Assembly: GCA_047495785.1 (NCBI GenBank)
Contig: JBLDXI010000003.1
Location: forward strand, 3,348,001 to 3,412,000
Reading direction: 5' to 3'
Source of the DNA: Lepidodermella squamata
Taxonomy: Eukaryota > Gastrotricha
DNA length: 64,000 nt
This document shows positions 12,856 to 25,130 of the stretch, one piece after another. The notes under the pieces were generated by a model. That model was not told where the DNA came from and searched no databases. It saw only the letters and a program-made list of their open reading frames with translations. Each line of letters begins with the position of its first letter. Within the stretch, counting starts at the first letter, position 1. The translations under genes were made by a program, and so were the position numbers.

Positions 12856-14951
12856 ATGTCATCGTATTACTCGGCGATTACTTTCGCGGAGAGTAACCCA
12901 AAAGGACCGTTTGTTGTCGTCGACTACGTCATCCTTACCTTCGCCCTAATCGGCAATTTATTCGCGCTAAATGCCATTATCAAGACTAAATTCGGCCTAA
13001 CAAGCTACCGGTCTTTCCTAATCAGCCTTGCCGCCAGTGATTTATTCCTATGCTGGGTGTGGCTAGCCTATAACGTGTGCCAAGTTCTAGCCGACCGTAT
13101 GTTTCATACGGAAAATCAAGTTGTTTGCTTTATCGACGTTTTTCGCGGCCTTCTGCTGTTCGGCGTCTTCGCCAATTTGTACAACCTCATCGGCATGAGT
13201 TTCGATCACTTTCTCGGCATTGTCTATCCATTGCGCTATCGATATGTGAGTTAAAAAATTCATTAAGCTGGATTTTTTAAATAATCTCAATTTTTTCAGA
13301 TGTTCAATAAAGCGATTGCTCGAGCTGCGATAGCTGCTATTTGGCTGCTGGCATTTATTTCCGGTAATTTCGCGCTCTATTACTATTTTTTTACTCGAAT
13401 GAACTCGATTTTATTATATACAGGGTTTGCGGACATTCCAATATTAGCTGCTGTTTTTACATATCGCAAACCGTCGACGAATTTCAAGCAAAGCATGAAT
13501 TGTTCTGTAATCACGAAGAAAGTTGTGCCTTTAAAACCCGTTGCCGCCTTCAGAGAGTCGTCGAGAAACGTCGATGCTTTTGCGTTTATGCGCACCGATT
13601 TCGACGCATTTAGTACTAATAACATGCCTTACGCGAGTTACGTCGACTGGAACGCGTTCGACTACAACGCGCTGTCATCGATAATTAGAGCGAAATTACC
13701 GGCGAACAGCACGTTATTCTCAGGGTGCGATGAAGATGCCTCGGATAAGCAGCAGGAGTTGTACCGCGAAAGAAATGCGCTCGATTCGCCCGAGCAGGCC
13801 GATCCGACTGACTGGTGCGCGTTTGTCAACTCGAAGAAAATGTGGCTCGAACTACTCGCCGTTATTTGGACGATAGTGTCATTTTTTATTCTAGCGCTAT
13901 GCTACGGCCGCATATTTAAAATGGTTGTTATACAGCGGAAAAATCGCAGCATTCGAAAGCTCATCGCCACGACTTGCCTACTGTTAGGTTTATTTGCAAT
14001 TTGCTGGCTTCCACTTATGTAAGTATACAGAGTCGCGTTCCATTAGGTCGATTAAATTTTTATACTATCGTTATCATCCAGGATTTTTGAAATTACAATG
14101 TGGGCAATAGCTTCGCTGTCGTCGAGGGACAGCCAACTCGCGAAGGATGAAGGGTAAGTGCCTCGAGAGTGAACGGATGAACCAAAGTCAAAATGTATGT
14201 CCTGTATATAGGCTAAAAGCTGTTCATCACGTTTTTCATACGCTTTTTCTACTTCATCCACTGCTGAATCCTATTATTTATGTCGCAAGATTACCGAACG
14301 TTCAGAGGTGAGTATTACCTTAATTTTCCACACATTTGAAAAGCAAGAAAAAATTAATTATTAATTATTTTTATTTTATTTTTTATTTTTTTCTAATTAA
14401 TAATTTATTCATAATTTATTCAAAATTCCTATAATTTTTCTGAATTTTTTTCGATTTTTCTCACCGATTTTAGGGCAATTTTGAGACGATACGGATTTTT
14501 ACTGCCCTGCTGCCGAAAATATGCGGAGCGACTTGGCTCTGGTCAACAATTTGTCATGGCCATGGGATCTTTATCTCGAAAAGTTTCCCGGCCCAACACT
14601 GAAACAATGCATTACTCACTTCGAGCGAGCAGTATTGGCACAATTGATGCCTTTGATCAAGCAACTATCAACTACGGCAATTCTCACCACCTAGGCTCGA
14701 ATGGCAGTTCATTTCAAAATAACAACGGCCGTAATTTTCACACGGCGACGCCGTCGATGAGCGCGTCGAGGCGCGCGAGTTCAGGAGCGGCGAATAATTT
14801 GCAGGAAGAAATGGAAGAGGCCGCTATCGATTTGATGACGACGGAAAATCTCAATGCTGACAATGACGCGAAATCTAATTATGAAGACGCGGCGGAATAT
14901 CAGCCGGCCAAGTTGGATGTTGTTGAAGAAAACGAAACCACTTTGAAATAA
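12856..14951 (+). CDS. class A (rhodopsin-like) G-protein-coupled receptor
   Basis: Exons 12856-13245, 13300-14018, 14082-14153, 14212-14307 and 14474-14951 give 584 aa. Seven membrane segments are visible: TM1 about 20-43 with G33-N34, TM2 about 54-77 with the LAASD motif (D62), TM3 about 89-116 with the loop cysteine C91, TM4 about 137-158, TM5 from about 311, TM6 with CWLP, and TM7 with NPIIY. The DRY box at the end of TM3 reads D117-H118-F119, so the key Arg is replaced by His. The second extracellular loop is very long (about 160-310) with three cysteines. The intracellular tail is about 150 aa and Ser/Asn-rich. It resembles peptide or amine receptors but I cannot assign a ligand. Receptor class is secure. 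Confidence 0.88.
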
Positions 14952-15078
14952 ATCCGCAATTAACGTAATATTAATTTATTCGAAAGAAATAAGTGTATCA
15001 GCAGCGGTAAATATTATAGATGAAGATAAAATTGCTTATAAAAATCAGGTAAAATTGATTCAAGTGACCTCTTGGAGT

Positions 15079-15830
15079 TTATGCTCTCATTTTCAAATGA
15101 ATTTTTTCGGCCCGGTGAATGAGTTGTTGCCAAAGTTTTTCGTCAATCTTGATTTCGACTGAAGCCAAACTGTCCTCTTGACTTTCGGAGGAGTCGGGTC
15201 TGTCATTGCTGTTGGTTTGGGTATGATAAATCGCTGGCGAATTGATCACGTTCTCGCCCTGCCTTGACGATTTAAGCAGGAAGGAGTCAGCTTTTACGTG
15301 GGGATTAGCGTCCTCAATATCCGCGTCTGAATCGAAAAAAATGAATAATACATAAATTAATAAAAAAATATTTTTTTTCATGATTTCAACAAATTTCTAG
15401 TTCTCGGATTTTTTTTCATTCGCAAAAATTAAAGCGTGAAATTAACAGAAGTTGAAGGGGAAAATGAATTAAAAATGCTACTATAATTTAAAATCGAAAA
15501 TTACAAACGTTGATCTGGAGCCTTTTCATCGATAGTCATCTCCAGAAAGGTTTGGGGCAATGTCGTCAGATCGAATCCACGCGTCGGCTCGTTCGTTGTC
15601 GTTGATACTTCAGTGGTTGCTTCAGTGGTTGCTTCCGCTGTCGTCACTGTTGTATCGATTTTCTGTGTCGTAGTGACGAACCACCAGCGATTCCACTTCG
15701 GAGCACCATCAACAACAGAAATGGAAGCTAACATGGTCGTAAAAATATCAGCTGAGGGGCATCATTTTTCTTATAATTTACCGAGGCAAAATAGCATCGT
15801 GATGATTGTAAACTTCAAACAGGGTTTCAT
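15079..15830 (-). CDS. cluster gene A: small secreted Thr-rich protein
   Basis: The preferred model has exons (minus strand) 15830-15782, 15727-15509 and 15326-15079, giving 171 aa. Exon 1 encodes a signal peptide (residues 1-25) and ends in phase 1 after 16 codons, as in the other six cluster genes. The mature protein begins P-K27-W-N-R-W-W, followed by a TTTEATTE-like Thr/Glu stretch. The last exon ends in an amphipathic Lys/Arg-containing segment (EKLWQQLIHRAEKI). The GTTTGT donor at 15508 is non-standard. If it is unused, exon 2 stops at 15501 (91 aa) and 15381-15079 would be a separate 100-aa secreted ORF with its own hydrophobic start. No known domain; function unknown. Confidence 0.6.
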
Positions 15831-16235
15831 TCGTTTAGCGTATTATGGTTGTTAAGATGAAAATGGCGAAGTTGAGGTCGATGTTCGATGAAATAATCAG
15901 TGAGATTTGTCGATCATTTGAAGTTCAACTCAGCGCAAAATTAGGTGACCTAGAGCCACACAAAGTATTTCATATTTTGAACAAGCACGTGCCACTCCAC
16001 GCGACTTCAGTAATCGCATGCAACCTACTTTCTCTGAAAAAAGTTAAAAAATTGTGAAAAAGTTCCAAATTAATAAGAAAAAATATTGGAGTAATAGTTC
16101 ATTTTATTGTTCGGCTTTTGAAAAAAATGTAAAATTGAAAGTAAAACCAATCGCGTGTAATAAATATTTGGTCATCAATAATTATATGAAAAGTTCAATT
16201 GTAAAATAGAAAATGATAAAACTGAGAGCAGAAGT
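15831..16235. other. spacer between cluster genes A and B
   Basis: A 405-base AT-rich gap with no coding signal. It holds the 5' flank of gene A and the 3' flank of gene B. Confidence 0.6.
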
Positions 16236-18035
16236 CTACGAGCAATCGGATGAGGCTGATTTGACAATGGGAATCTTCGGCTCATCCGACGCGCAGCTGA
16301 TTGAAGCTGTTTTCGCTTTGTTCTTAGCAGCAGGCTTGCGTTGTTTCGTGACTTTGTGACGCGGTTTTTCCGAGACAGCGCTGCTGCTGATGCTGTCGAA
16401 GTTAATTTCGGGATACGAATTGCTAACATCCTCAAGCGACTTGATGGAAGGAATTGTTTTGACGCGTTTTCTGATGCGCTGTTTAGTCGGACGGATTGAT
16501 TTAGCCTTAAAGGTCTTCCGTCGCCGGGCTCTTTTGTCTTCGATCGAAGATGTGGCTGATTTTGGCTGATGGACCCGATCCTTACGAGCCTTGCGAACTG
16601 TTTTTCGTGGAAACTTGGTCCGATTCACAGATGAAGCTCTCTTCCTTGGTTTCTTCCCCTCACGATCAGGCCGTTTAACTGAAACCGAATCAGATTTTTT
16701 GACTATCTTGCTCGGTTTCTTCCTGATGTGATCTTCGTTTGAGCTGAACCGCTGTTTGACCTTCAAATCTTTGCTGCCGTATTTTCGACGAATTTTCGGC
16801 GAGCTCGATTCAGACTTTTCAGATTTTGCCGCCGCTGAAGCCGAATCGGATATTTTGTCTTTCTTGCTTGGTATCTTCTTAATTTCATCTTCGATTGAGC
16901 TGAACCGCTGCTTGACCTTCAATTTTTTGCTGCCGGATTTTCGACGCATTTTAGGCAAGCTCGATTCAGATTTTTCCGATTTGTTGACAGCCAAAATTCG
17001 ACCTCTTCTCGAGCCCTTGATGTTACTATGAATTCTTCTACGAATAATTGGAGATCGGCGCTTCTTGATTTCAGGCGAAGCTGATGAGACAGAAGCCACT
17101 TTCACCGGCCTCTTCGTCTTAATCCGGCGGTTTTTCTTCTTCGGTCCAGATTTTTGCAAACGGATAGTTTTCCCCTTGAAGGGATCGACTTGAGCGATGT
17201 CAATTTCGGAAGTAACGGGAGCAACATCTTCGTTTTGCTTTGCGCTAGATTGAGCTAATGAGTTAAAAATTCCTCCTTAATAATTCGCATAAAAGGTCAC
17301 ATCAAATTTTATTACTTTCATCGTGTTGGTTCAGCCCGCTGACCTGAATTTGATTGCTTTGACCTATATTGACGTCTGTTTCGATCTGTTTGTTAAATTC
17401 ACCAGCTTCGGCCTTGTTTTCCACAAGATGATTGAATGAGTGAGGTGAGATGACTTCGATGTTCGTATCAAACACTGGATAAACTGGATCTGTTTGGTCC
17501 TTTTGTTTGGTGTTAGGTTGAGCTGGAGATGTGACACAGGGAAAAATGAAGTTCGAACTTTGAAAATTCTTTAAAAATTACCATCCTCAGCGTGGTCAGT
17601 TTTTTGAACCTCGCCATTATCCGTAACGAAGGCTTCAGCTCTCTGCTGCCCTTGCTCATCATTTGTATAAACATGCGTGATGGCAGCTTCGATGCCACCC
17701 GGCTGAGGTGGCGGTTCATTTGGACCATTTATTGGAATGTTGGAAATCGGTTGGTTTGTTGTAGGAGCGTTTTCGCCTTTATCGCCGTTTTTAGTATCTA
17801 GATTGTCGCCAGCAGTACCGGGAGATCGGCTGACTGGGCGAACATTCCACCAGCGATTCCATTTTGAAGCGACCCCGGCCTCAATCAAAGTCACTGAAAT
17901 ATTAAAAATTGAACATAATTATCTTTTTTTCCTACTGCACTTAAAAAAATGAAATTCGGATAATTTATGTTCAAATAACGAACCTGAGCATAAAATGGTA
18001 AAAATAACAAAAATTGTTTTAAAAAATGGTCGCAT
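16236..18035 (-). CDS. cluster gene B: secreted Lys/Ser/Arg-rich protein
   Basis: Exons (minus strand) 18035-17984, 17893-17582, 17522-17316 and 17254-16236 give 529 aa. The signal peptide (about 1-24) is encoded mainly by the 52-nt exon 1, which ends in phase 1. The mature start has K28-W-N-R-W-W, as in gene A. A Pro/Gly/Asn/Gln-rich middle follows. The last exon encodes about 340 residues dominated by Lys, Arg and Ser, with two imperfect repeats around KSEKSESS-PK-RRK-GSK. The strongly basic C-terminal part would bind polyanions or be highly extended. There is no recognisable domain and no Cys pattern. The nuclear-like KR/S composition should not mislead: the signal peptide points to secretion. 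Function unknown. Confidence 0.8.
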
Positions 18036-18699
18036 TGAGTGATTCGAACTGTGATTGATGATAAAATATATAGAAAAACAAAACTCGTTAAATTGAAAAT
18101 GCTAATAAGCCCGATTTGAAACTTTCACTCGGATTCAACCCCACGACACGCGATGTGTGTAAAACGACGCACGCGAACAGGTGAAAAAATATGGAGATTC
18201 ATGATAAACAATCCACTTTGAATTTGCTTTTTGCTTTTAGAATTTTTTTCTTCTTTTGGGCTTCTGATTTGTGCGTCCTATCGAGTAAGTTTGTCAATAT
18301 AACCAACGCCGGATCAACGCAAAATGAGCTTCTCGCAAATCAGCTTCTAGAAGAATCGAAATCGATTAGTGTCTGACCTAAATCTCAAATGAGGATCAAA
18401 ATAATTCTCACTCGACATGCGCGTAAAAGTTGGAAAGCAAAAAAATTAATTTAGATTTTTTCAAGCATTTTTATTGAATGAGCAATGATTAAAAGGTAAA
18501 TATTAATTACTGAAACTTCATTCACATCGGGAAATATATGTTTTGTCTGGAAAGAAGTTCATAAAAGCAATAAAATTTGAATGTATGCATCAACATAATG
18601 AAGATAAATCATCAATTTTTCAATATAATAAATCACGGGGATTCGTCTTTCGATAAAATAGTGTCTTCAGGGTACGATGCCGCGTTGATGTTGAGCGAG
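18036..18699. other. spacer between cluster genes B and C
   Basis: A gap of 664 bases. A plus-strand ORF at 18191-18376 has a hydrophobic start but no support, so I leave it out. Nothing else was found. Confidence 0.5.
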
Positions 18700-21600
18700 T
18701 CATTTGCCATGGGACAGCGGTTTGCAGACACCTGCAGCTGGCTTCTGCTTGACAAGAAGTTGAAGCAACAATTTCTTGCTGACTTTAGTTTTGACGTTGA
18801 CTTCCATTGAAACGAGTTGAGACTTATTACCAGGGCATGCGCGTTTGCTATCAGAGCTGCGGCTCGATTTTGGTTTCAACATGTGGCTGCGACTCCTGCA
18901 AAATAACAGGCTTTGAAGCAATAGTGAGCAAATAATCAAAAACATTACTTGTGTGGATGCTCCGAGCGACTACGTTTCGGCTTCGGTTTGGAGAGAGCAG
19001 AGCGACTCGGCTTCCTAGATAGCTTCCTCGTTGGCTTCGGGTGGCTGCCGCTCGAACCGTTGGGTTTGCCAGTAGGCTTCGGATGGCTGGCAGTCGAGCT
19101 GTTCGGTTTGCCAGTGGGCTTCGGCTTACGAGTAGGCTTCGGGTGGCTGGCAGTCGAGCTGTTCGGTTTGCCAGTGGGCTTCGGCTTACGAGTAGGCTTC
19201 GGGTGGCTGGCAGTCGAGCTATTCGGATTGCCAGTGGGCTTCGGCTTACGAGTCGGCTTCGGGTGGCTGGCAGTCGAGCTATTCGGATTGCCAGTGGGCT
19301 TCGGCTTACGAGTAGGCTTCGGGTGGCTGGCGGTCGAGCTATTCGGCTTACGAGTAGGCTTCGGTTGGCTGGCAGTCGAGCTGTTCGGTTTGCCAGTGGG
19401 CTTCGGCTTACGAGTAGGCTTCGGGTGGCTGCCGCTCGAACCGTTGGGTTTGCCAGTAGGCTTCGGATGGCTGGCAGACGAGCTATTCGGTTTGCCAGTG
19501 GGCTTCGGCTTACGAGTAGGCTTCGGGTGGCTGGCAGTCGAGCTATTCGGATTGCCAGTGGGCTTCGGCTTACGAGTCGGCTTCGGGTGGCTGGCAGTCG
19601 AGCTATTCGGATTGCCAGTGGGCTTCGGCTTACGAGTAGGCTTCGGGTGGCTGGCGGTCGAGCTATTCGGCTTACGAGTAGGCTTCGGTTGGCTGGCAGT
19701 CGAGCTGTTCGGTTTGCCAGTGGGCTTCGGCTTCCTCGTAGGCTTCGGGTGGCTGGCAGTCGAGCTATTCGGATTGCCAGTGGGCTTCGGCTTACGAGTA
19801 GGCTTCGGGTGGCTGGCAGTCGAGCTATTCGGATTGCCAGTGGGCTTCGGCTTACGAGTAGGCTTCGGGTGGCTGGCAGTCGAGCTGTTCGGTTTGCCAG
19901 TGGGCTTCGGCTTACGAGTAGGCTTCGGGTGGCTGGCAGTCGAGCTGTTCGGTTTGCCAGTGGGCTTCGGCTTACGAGTAGGCTTCGGGTGGCTGGCAGT
20001 CGAGCTGTTCGGTTTGCCAGTGGGCTTCGGCTTACGAGTAGGCTCCGGGTGGCTGGCAGTCGAGCTATTCGGATTGCCAGTGGGCTTCGGCTTACGAGTA
20101 GGCTTCGGGTGGCTGGCAGTCGAGCTATTCGGTTTGCCAGTGGGCTTCGGCTTACGAGTAGGCTTCGGGTGGCTGGCAGTCGAGCTGTTCGGTTTGCCAG
20201 TGGGCTTCGGCTTACGAGTAGGCTTCGGGTGGCTGGCAGTCGAGCTGTTCGGTTTGCCAGTGGGCTTCGGCTTACGAGTAGGCTTCGGGTGGCTGGCAGT
20301 CGAGCTATTCGGATTGCCAGTGGGCTTCGGCTTACGAGTCGGCTTCGGGTGGCTGGCAGTCGAGCTATTCGGATTGCCAGTGGGCTTCGGCTTACGAGTA
20401 GGCTTCGGGTGGCTGGCGGTCGAGCTATTCGGCTTACGAGTAGGCTTCGGTTGGCTGGCAGTCGAGCTGTTCGGTTTGCCAGTGGGCTTCGGCTTCCTCG
20501 TAGGCTTCGGGTGGCTGGCAGTCGAGCTATTCGGATTGCCAGTGGGCTTCGGCTTACGAGTAGGCTTCGGGTGGCTGGCAGTCGAGCTATTCGGATTGCC
20601 AGTGGGCTTCGGCTTACGAGTAGGCTTCGGGTGGCTGGCAGTCGAGCTGTTCGGTTTGCCAGTGGGCTTCGGCTTACGAGTAGGCTTCGGGTGGCTGGCA
20701 GTCGAGCTGTTCGGTTTGCCAGTGGGCTTCGGCTTACGAGTAGGCTTCGGGTGGCTGGCAGTCGAGCTGTTCGGTTTGCCAGTGGGCTTCGGCTTACGAG
20801 TAGGCTCCGGGTGGCTGGCAGTCGAGCTATTCGGATTGCCAGTGGGCTTCGGCTTACGAGTAGGCTTCGGGTGGCTGGCAGTCGAGCTATTCGGTTTGCC
20901 AGTGGGCTTCGGCTTACGAGTAGGCTTCGGGTGGCTGGCAGTCGAGCTGTTCGGTTTGCCAGTGGGCTTCGGCTTACGAGTAGGCTTCGGGTGGCTGGCA
21001 GTCGAGCTGTTCGGTTTGCCAGTGGGCTTCGGCTTACGAGTAGGCTTCGGGTGGCTGGCAGTCGAGCTGTTCGGTTTGCCAGTGGGCTTCGGCTTACGAG
21101 TAGGCTTCGGGTGGCTGGCAGTCGAGCTGTTCGGTTTGCCAGTGGGCTTCGGCTTACGAGTAGGCTTCGGGTGGCTGGCGGTCGAGCTATTCGGCTTACG
21201 AGTAGGCTTCGGTTGGCTGGCAGTCGAGCTGTTCGGTTTGCCAGTGGGCTTCGGCTTACGAGTAGGCTTCGGGTGGCTGGCAGTCGAGCTGTTCGGTTTG
21301 CCAGTGGGCTTCGGCTTACGAGTAGGCTTCGGGTGGCTGGCAGTCGAGCTGTTCGGTTTGCCAGTGGGCTTCGGCTTCCGAGTCGGCTTTGGATGGCTAA
21401 CAGCCGAGCTATTCGGATTGCCAGTGGGCTTCGGCTTACGAGTAGGCTTCGGGTGGCTGGCAGTCGAGCTGTTCGGTTTGCCAGTGGGCTTCGGCTTACG
21501 AGTCGGCTTTGGATGGCTGCCGCTCGAACCGTTGGGTTTGCCAGTAGGCTTCGGATGGCTGGCAGACGAGCTATTCGGTTTGCCAGTGGGCTTCGGCTTC

Positions 21601-24600
21601 CTCGTAGGCTTCGGATGGCTGGCAGTCGAGCTGTTCGGTTTGCCAGTGGGCTTCGGCTTACGAGTAGGCTTCGGGTGGCTGGCAGTCGAGCTGTTCGGTT
21701 TGCCAGTGGGCTTCGGCTTACGAGTAGGCTTCGGGTGGCTGGCAGTCGAGCTATTCGGATTGCCAGTGGGCTTCGGCTTACGAGTAGGCTTCGGGTGGCT
21801 GGCAGTCGAGCTATTCGGATTGCCAGTGGGCTTCGGCTTACGAGTAGGCTTCGGGTGGCTGGCAGTCGAGCTGTTCGGTTTGCCAGTGGGCTTCGGCTTA
21901 CGAGTAGGCTCCGGGTGGCTGGCAGTCGAGCTATTCGGATTGCCAGTGGGCTTCGGCTTACGAGTAGGCTTCGGGTGGCTGGCAGTCGAGCTATTCGGAT
22001 TGCCAGTGGGCTTCGGCTTACGAGTAGGCTTCGGGTGGCTGGCAGTCGAGCTGTTCGGTTTGCCAGTGGGCTTCGGCTTACGAGTAGGCTTCGGGTGGCT
22101 GGCAGTCGAGCTGTTCGGTTTGCCAGTGGGCTTCGGCTTACGAGTAGGCTTCGGGTGGCTGGCAGTCGAGCTGTTCGGTTTGCCAGTGGGCTTCGGCTTA
22201 CGAGTAGGCTTCGGGTGGCTGGCAGTCGAGCTGTTCGGTTTGCCAGTGGGCTTCGGCTTACGAGTATGCTTCGGGTGGCTGGCGGTCGAGCTATTCGGCT
22301 TACGAGTAGGCTTCGGTTGGCTGGCAGTCGAGCTGTTCGGTTTGCCAGTGGGCTTCGGCTTACGAGTAGGCTTCGGGTGGCTGGCAGTCGAGCTGTTCGG
22401 TTTGCCAGTGGGCTTCGGCTTACGAGTAGGCTTCGGGTGGCTGGCAGTCGAGCTGTTCGGTTTGCCAGTGGGCTTCGGCTTCCGAGTCGGCTTTGGATGG
22501 CTAACAGCCGAGCTATTCGGATTGCCAGTGGGCTTCGGCTTACGAGTAGGCTTCGGGTGGCTGGCAGTCGAGCTGTTCGGTTTGCCAGTGGGCTTCGGCT
22601 TACGAGTCGGCTTTGGATGGCTGCCGCTCGAACCGTTGGGTTTGCCAGTAGGCTTCGGATGGCTGGCAGACGAGCTATTCGGTTTGCCAGTGGGCTTCGG
22701 CTTCCTCGTAGGCTTCGGATGGCTGGCAGTCGAGCTGTTCGGTTTGCCAGTGGGCTTCGGCTTACGAGTAGGCTTCGGGTGGCTGGCAGTCGAGCTGTTC
22801 GGTTTGCCAGTGGGCTTCGGCTTACGAGTAGGCTTCGGGTGGCTGGCAGTCGAGCTATTCGGATTGCCAGTGGGCTTCGGCTTACGAGTAGGCTTCGGAT
22901 GGCTGGCAGACGAGCTGTTGGGTTTGCCAGTAGGCTTCGGATGGCTGGCAGACGAGCGATTCGGTTTGCCAGTGGGCTTCGGCTTACGAGTAGGCTTCGG
23001 GTGGCTGGCAGTCGAGCTGTTCGGATTGCCGATGGGCTTATGCTTCGAATCCCCATCAGAATGATAAGGTGGCGATTTCCGAGTCGGCTTCGGAGGTCTA
23101 GCTGTCCAGCTATCCGTCGTCGAGTGACTTTCAGGCGAGTCAATTTGCGGCTTTCGAATATGCTTCTGATGGCTAGCAGTTGCGCTCTTTGGTCTCTTCC
23201 TTGCCTTCGGTTTACTAACAGCCGAGCTACCCGGCTTGTCAGTGGGCTTTGGCGTCTTCGTCGGCTTCAGTAGGCTAGCCGTCGAGCTATTCGGTTTGCC
23301 AGTGGGCTTCGGCTTCCTGGTCGGGTTCCGATGGCTAACAGCCGAGCTATTCGGCTTGCTAGTAGGCTTCGGCCGACTCGTGGGCTTCGGATTGCTAGCA
23401 GTCGAAGTATTCGGCTTCTTGGATGGCTTAGGTTTGCTAGTTGTCGACCGAATAGGCTTGTGTGTTGATTTCCGTTTTCCGGCAGTCGAACGAGTCGGCT
23501 TGTAAGTTGGCATCGGATTGCTAGCACTGGAACGAGTGATCTCGCGAATGAGATGCGGATGGCTCCATGCCAAATCCCTACATCGCCATACATCGCATAA
23601 TGTTAATGTTCATCAAAATGTTCTTCTATATTTCTAAAATTCTTATAAACGACTTCATGGTTAACGAATTCATGTCGAAACAATTTTCTTGCAGTAGTTC
23701 TTGATTACATTATCAGTCTAATGATGCTAATAATCTTACGCCATATTTTGGGAATCACTCCCACTAATCATCTCCCCGATATTCCCATTAGACTGCTTAG
23801 GTTCTGACGACACGCCTGGAACTCGCGTCGGTTTATCACCGCCATCCTCTTGTCGTTTGTGCGGCTTTGTGATTGCTGGTATCGTCGTAGCAACCTCTTC
23901 GTTTTGTGGCTTGTGAGTCGTTGCAGTCGGATTTTCTTGTTGAGATACAGTGCACGTTGTTGCTTCGACTTCGTTTTGTTGCGTCACCGGTTTGGTAACC
24001 TCTTCGTTCTCATTCATGTTCTTCGCGCGCTTTGTCGATTCACCAACATCGCGCGGCTTTCCAGACTTGCCACCTTGAAAATCAATAAATGCCAAAAATT
24101 CAGATTAAATCAAAACATTTAGAAAAAGTTAAGCAATATACTGATAAATTTTGACATCAACGCACAAATAATAAGGAATTGAATTTTAAATAATCAGAAA
24201 ACTCACTTTCAGATAAAATTGTCTTCGCTTTGGCTTCATCTTTTTCTGTTGGGTTATCGCGTTGCGTCTTCAGACTGGTGACGGCATTTTTCTTCGACTT
24301 TTCCGCTCGCATAGCCCCGGGCGACTCTGGTGGCGGGACAGGTTCATCCCCTTCGGCGGCAGCAAAATCGCACCAAGCTATATTGAAAAAGATGTTTCAT
24401 TTACATTTCTCTCATGAAAACATTTTATGGGACTTGAAAATGTGCGTGAAAAAAATGTACGCTAAATTTGGTTATAAATTGGGACGTAGTAAATTTGGAC
24501 AACTCGCAAGTGTGAAAATAATCATCTCATTTTGAAAAAATTCTGCGCGTTTCAATAAAATTGTGCATATCATAATGCGTGCCCAAAATTACACCCCGAT

Positions 24601-25130
24601 GTCCCAATTTACCGATACTCACTTGTATTATTTAAAAGTAAAATTTAAAAATTCCGAAATTTTCTGTAGCTATAGGAAATCGGCACCTCGGCATGCCGCG
24701 CAAATTCCAAATTTTTTCCTGATTTTCTAGACCTAGAAAACATGTGAAAAATAAGAGCTTTTATATTCTTAAAAATTCAAATATAGCATTCGCTCAAAAA
24801 ATATAGTGTTAGTACCCATGCTCATGCGATATTTATAGATATAGTACTCGTAATTCATTCATATCTGGATTCTCCGCACTCGATTTGGTCATGCCGACTC
24901 GGCTCCGCCTCGTCAGCATGCCCACATCTCGGGCTACGAATCTCAGATATGAATAAAAAACTCGTACAATATCATACAAATATGATTCCTATTTTTAATT
25001 TCTCTTGAAAGAATTCGAAACAAATAGTCTCGAGCATCTCCATAGGCGGATCCTGTAAATAATCTAATCTAAACCATGTCTTACCGGTGCAGATTATAGC
25101 TGCTGCCAAAACAGCTAGCTGAAACTTCAT
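18700..25130 (-). CDS. cluster gene C: giant secreted Pro/Lys/Ser/Thr repeat protein
   Basis: Exons (minus strand) 25130-25085, 24377-24207, 24073-23740, 23577-18949 and 18895-18700 give 1,791 aa. Exon 1 encodes a signal peptide (cleavage near residue 16-20) and ends in phase 1. Exons 2-3 encode Glu/Lys/Thr-rich sequence. Exon 4 (4.6 kb) encodes about 65 tandem copies of a 20-residue unit, consensus [20 protein letters not shown], preceded by more divergent KP-rich repeats. Most units hold an N-S-S glycosylation site, so the protein may carry dozens of N-glycans. The last exon encodes a unique C-terminus with a basic amphipathic segment ([15 protein letters not shown]). The composition resembles extended structural or adhesive secretions. 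That function is inference. Exact copy number depends on assembly. Confidence 0.85.
19041..23040 (-). repeat. 60-bp coding tandem repeat array (about 65 units)
   Basis: The array repeats every 60 bp, with shortened variants that lack about 24-27 bp. Units are mostly >90% alike and sort into KPNSSTA, NPNSSTA, KPNGSSG and KPNSSAV types. A higher-order block is present: the NGSSG variant unit recurs at 21517 and 22621, 1,104 bp apart, with the same variant order after it. Several other frames also stay open for >4 kb because the unit is a multiple of three and has no stop in those frames. Confidence 0.95.
24378..25084 (-). other. intron 1 of gene C
   Basis: This 707-base intron separates the signal-peptide exon from the rest of gene C. 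It includes an imperfect inverted repeat around the ATATCTG/CAGATAT stretches (about 24852-24950) and a GC-rich stretch near 24890-24930. I see no gene. Confidence 0.6.

Noticed and set aside
18191-18376. Plus-strand 61-aa ORF with a hydrophobic start
   Set aside because: Short, in a gap between two minus-strand genes, with no phase-1 signal-exon structure or shared motif.
19041-23040. Regular 60-bp repeats that might suggest CRISPR or satellite DNA
   Set aside because: There are no unique spacers, the repeats keep the coding frame, and the context is eukaryotic and exonic.
18949-23273. Three other >4 kb open frames over the repeat array, on both strands
   Set aside because: They arise because the 60-bp unit is a multiple of three without stops in those frames. 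Only one minus frame joins through splice sites to a signal peptide, an upstream exon and a unique C-terminal exon.
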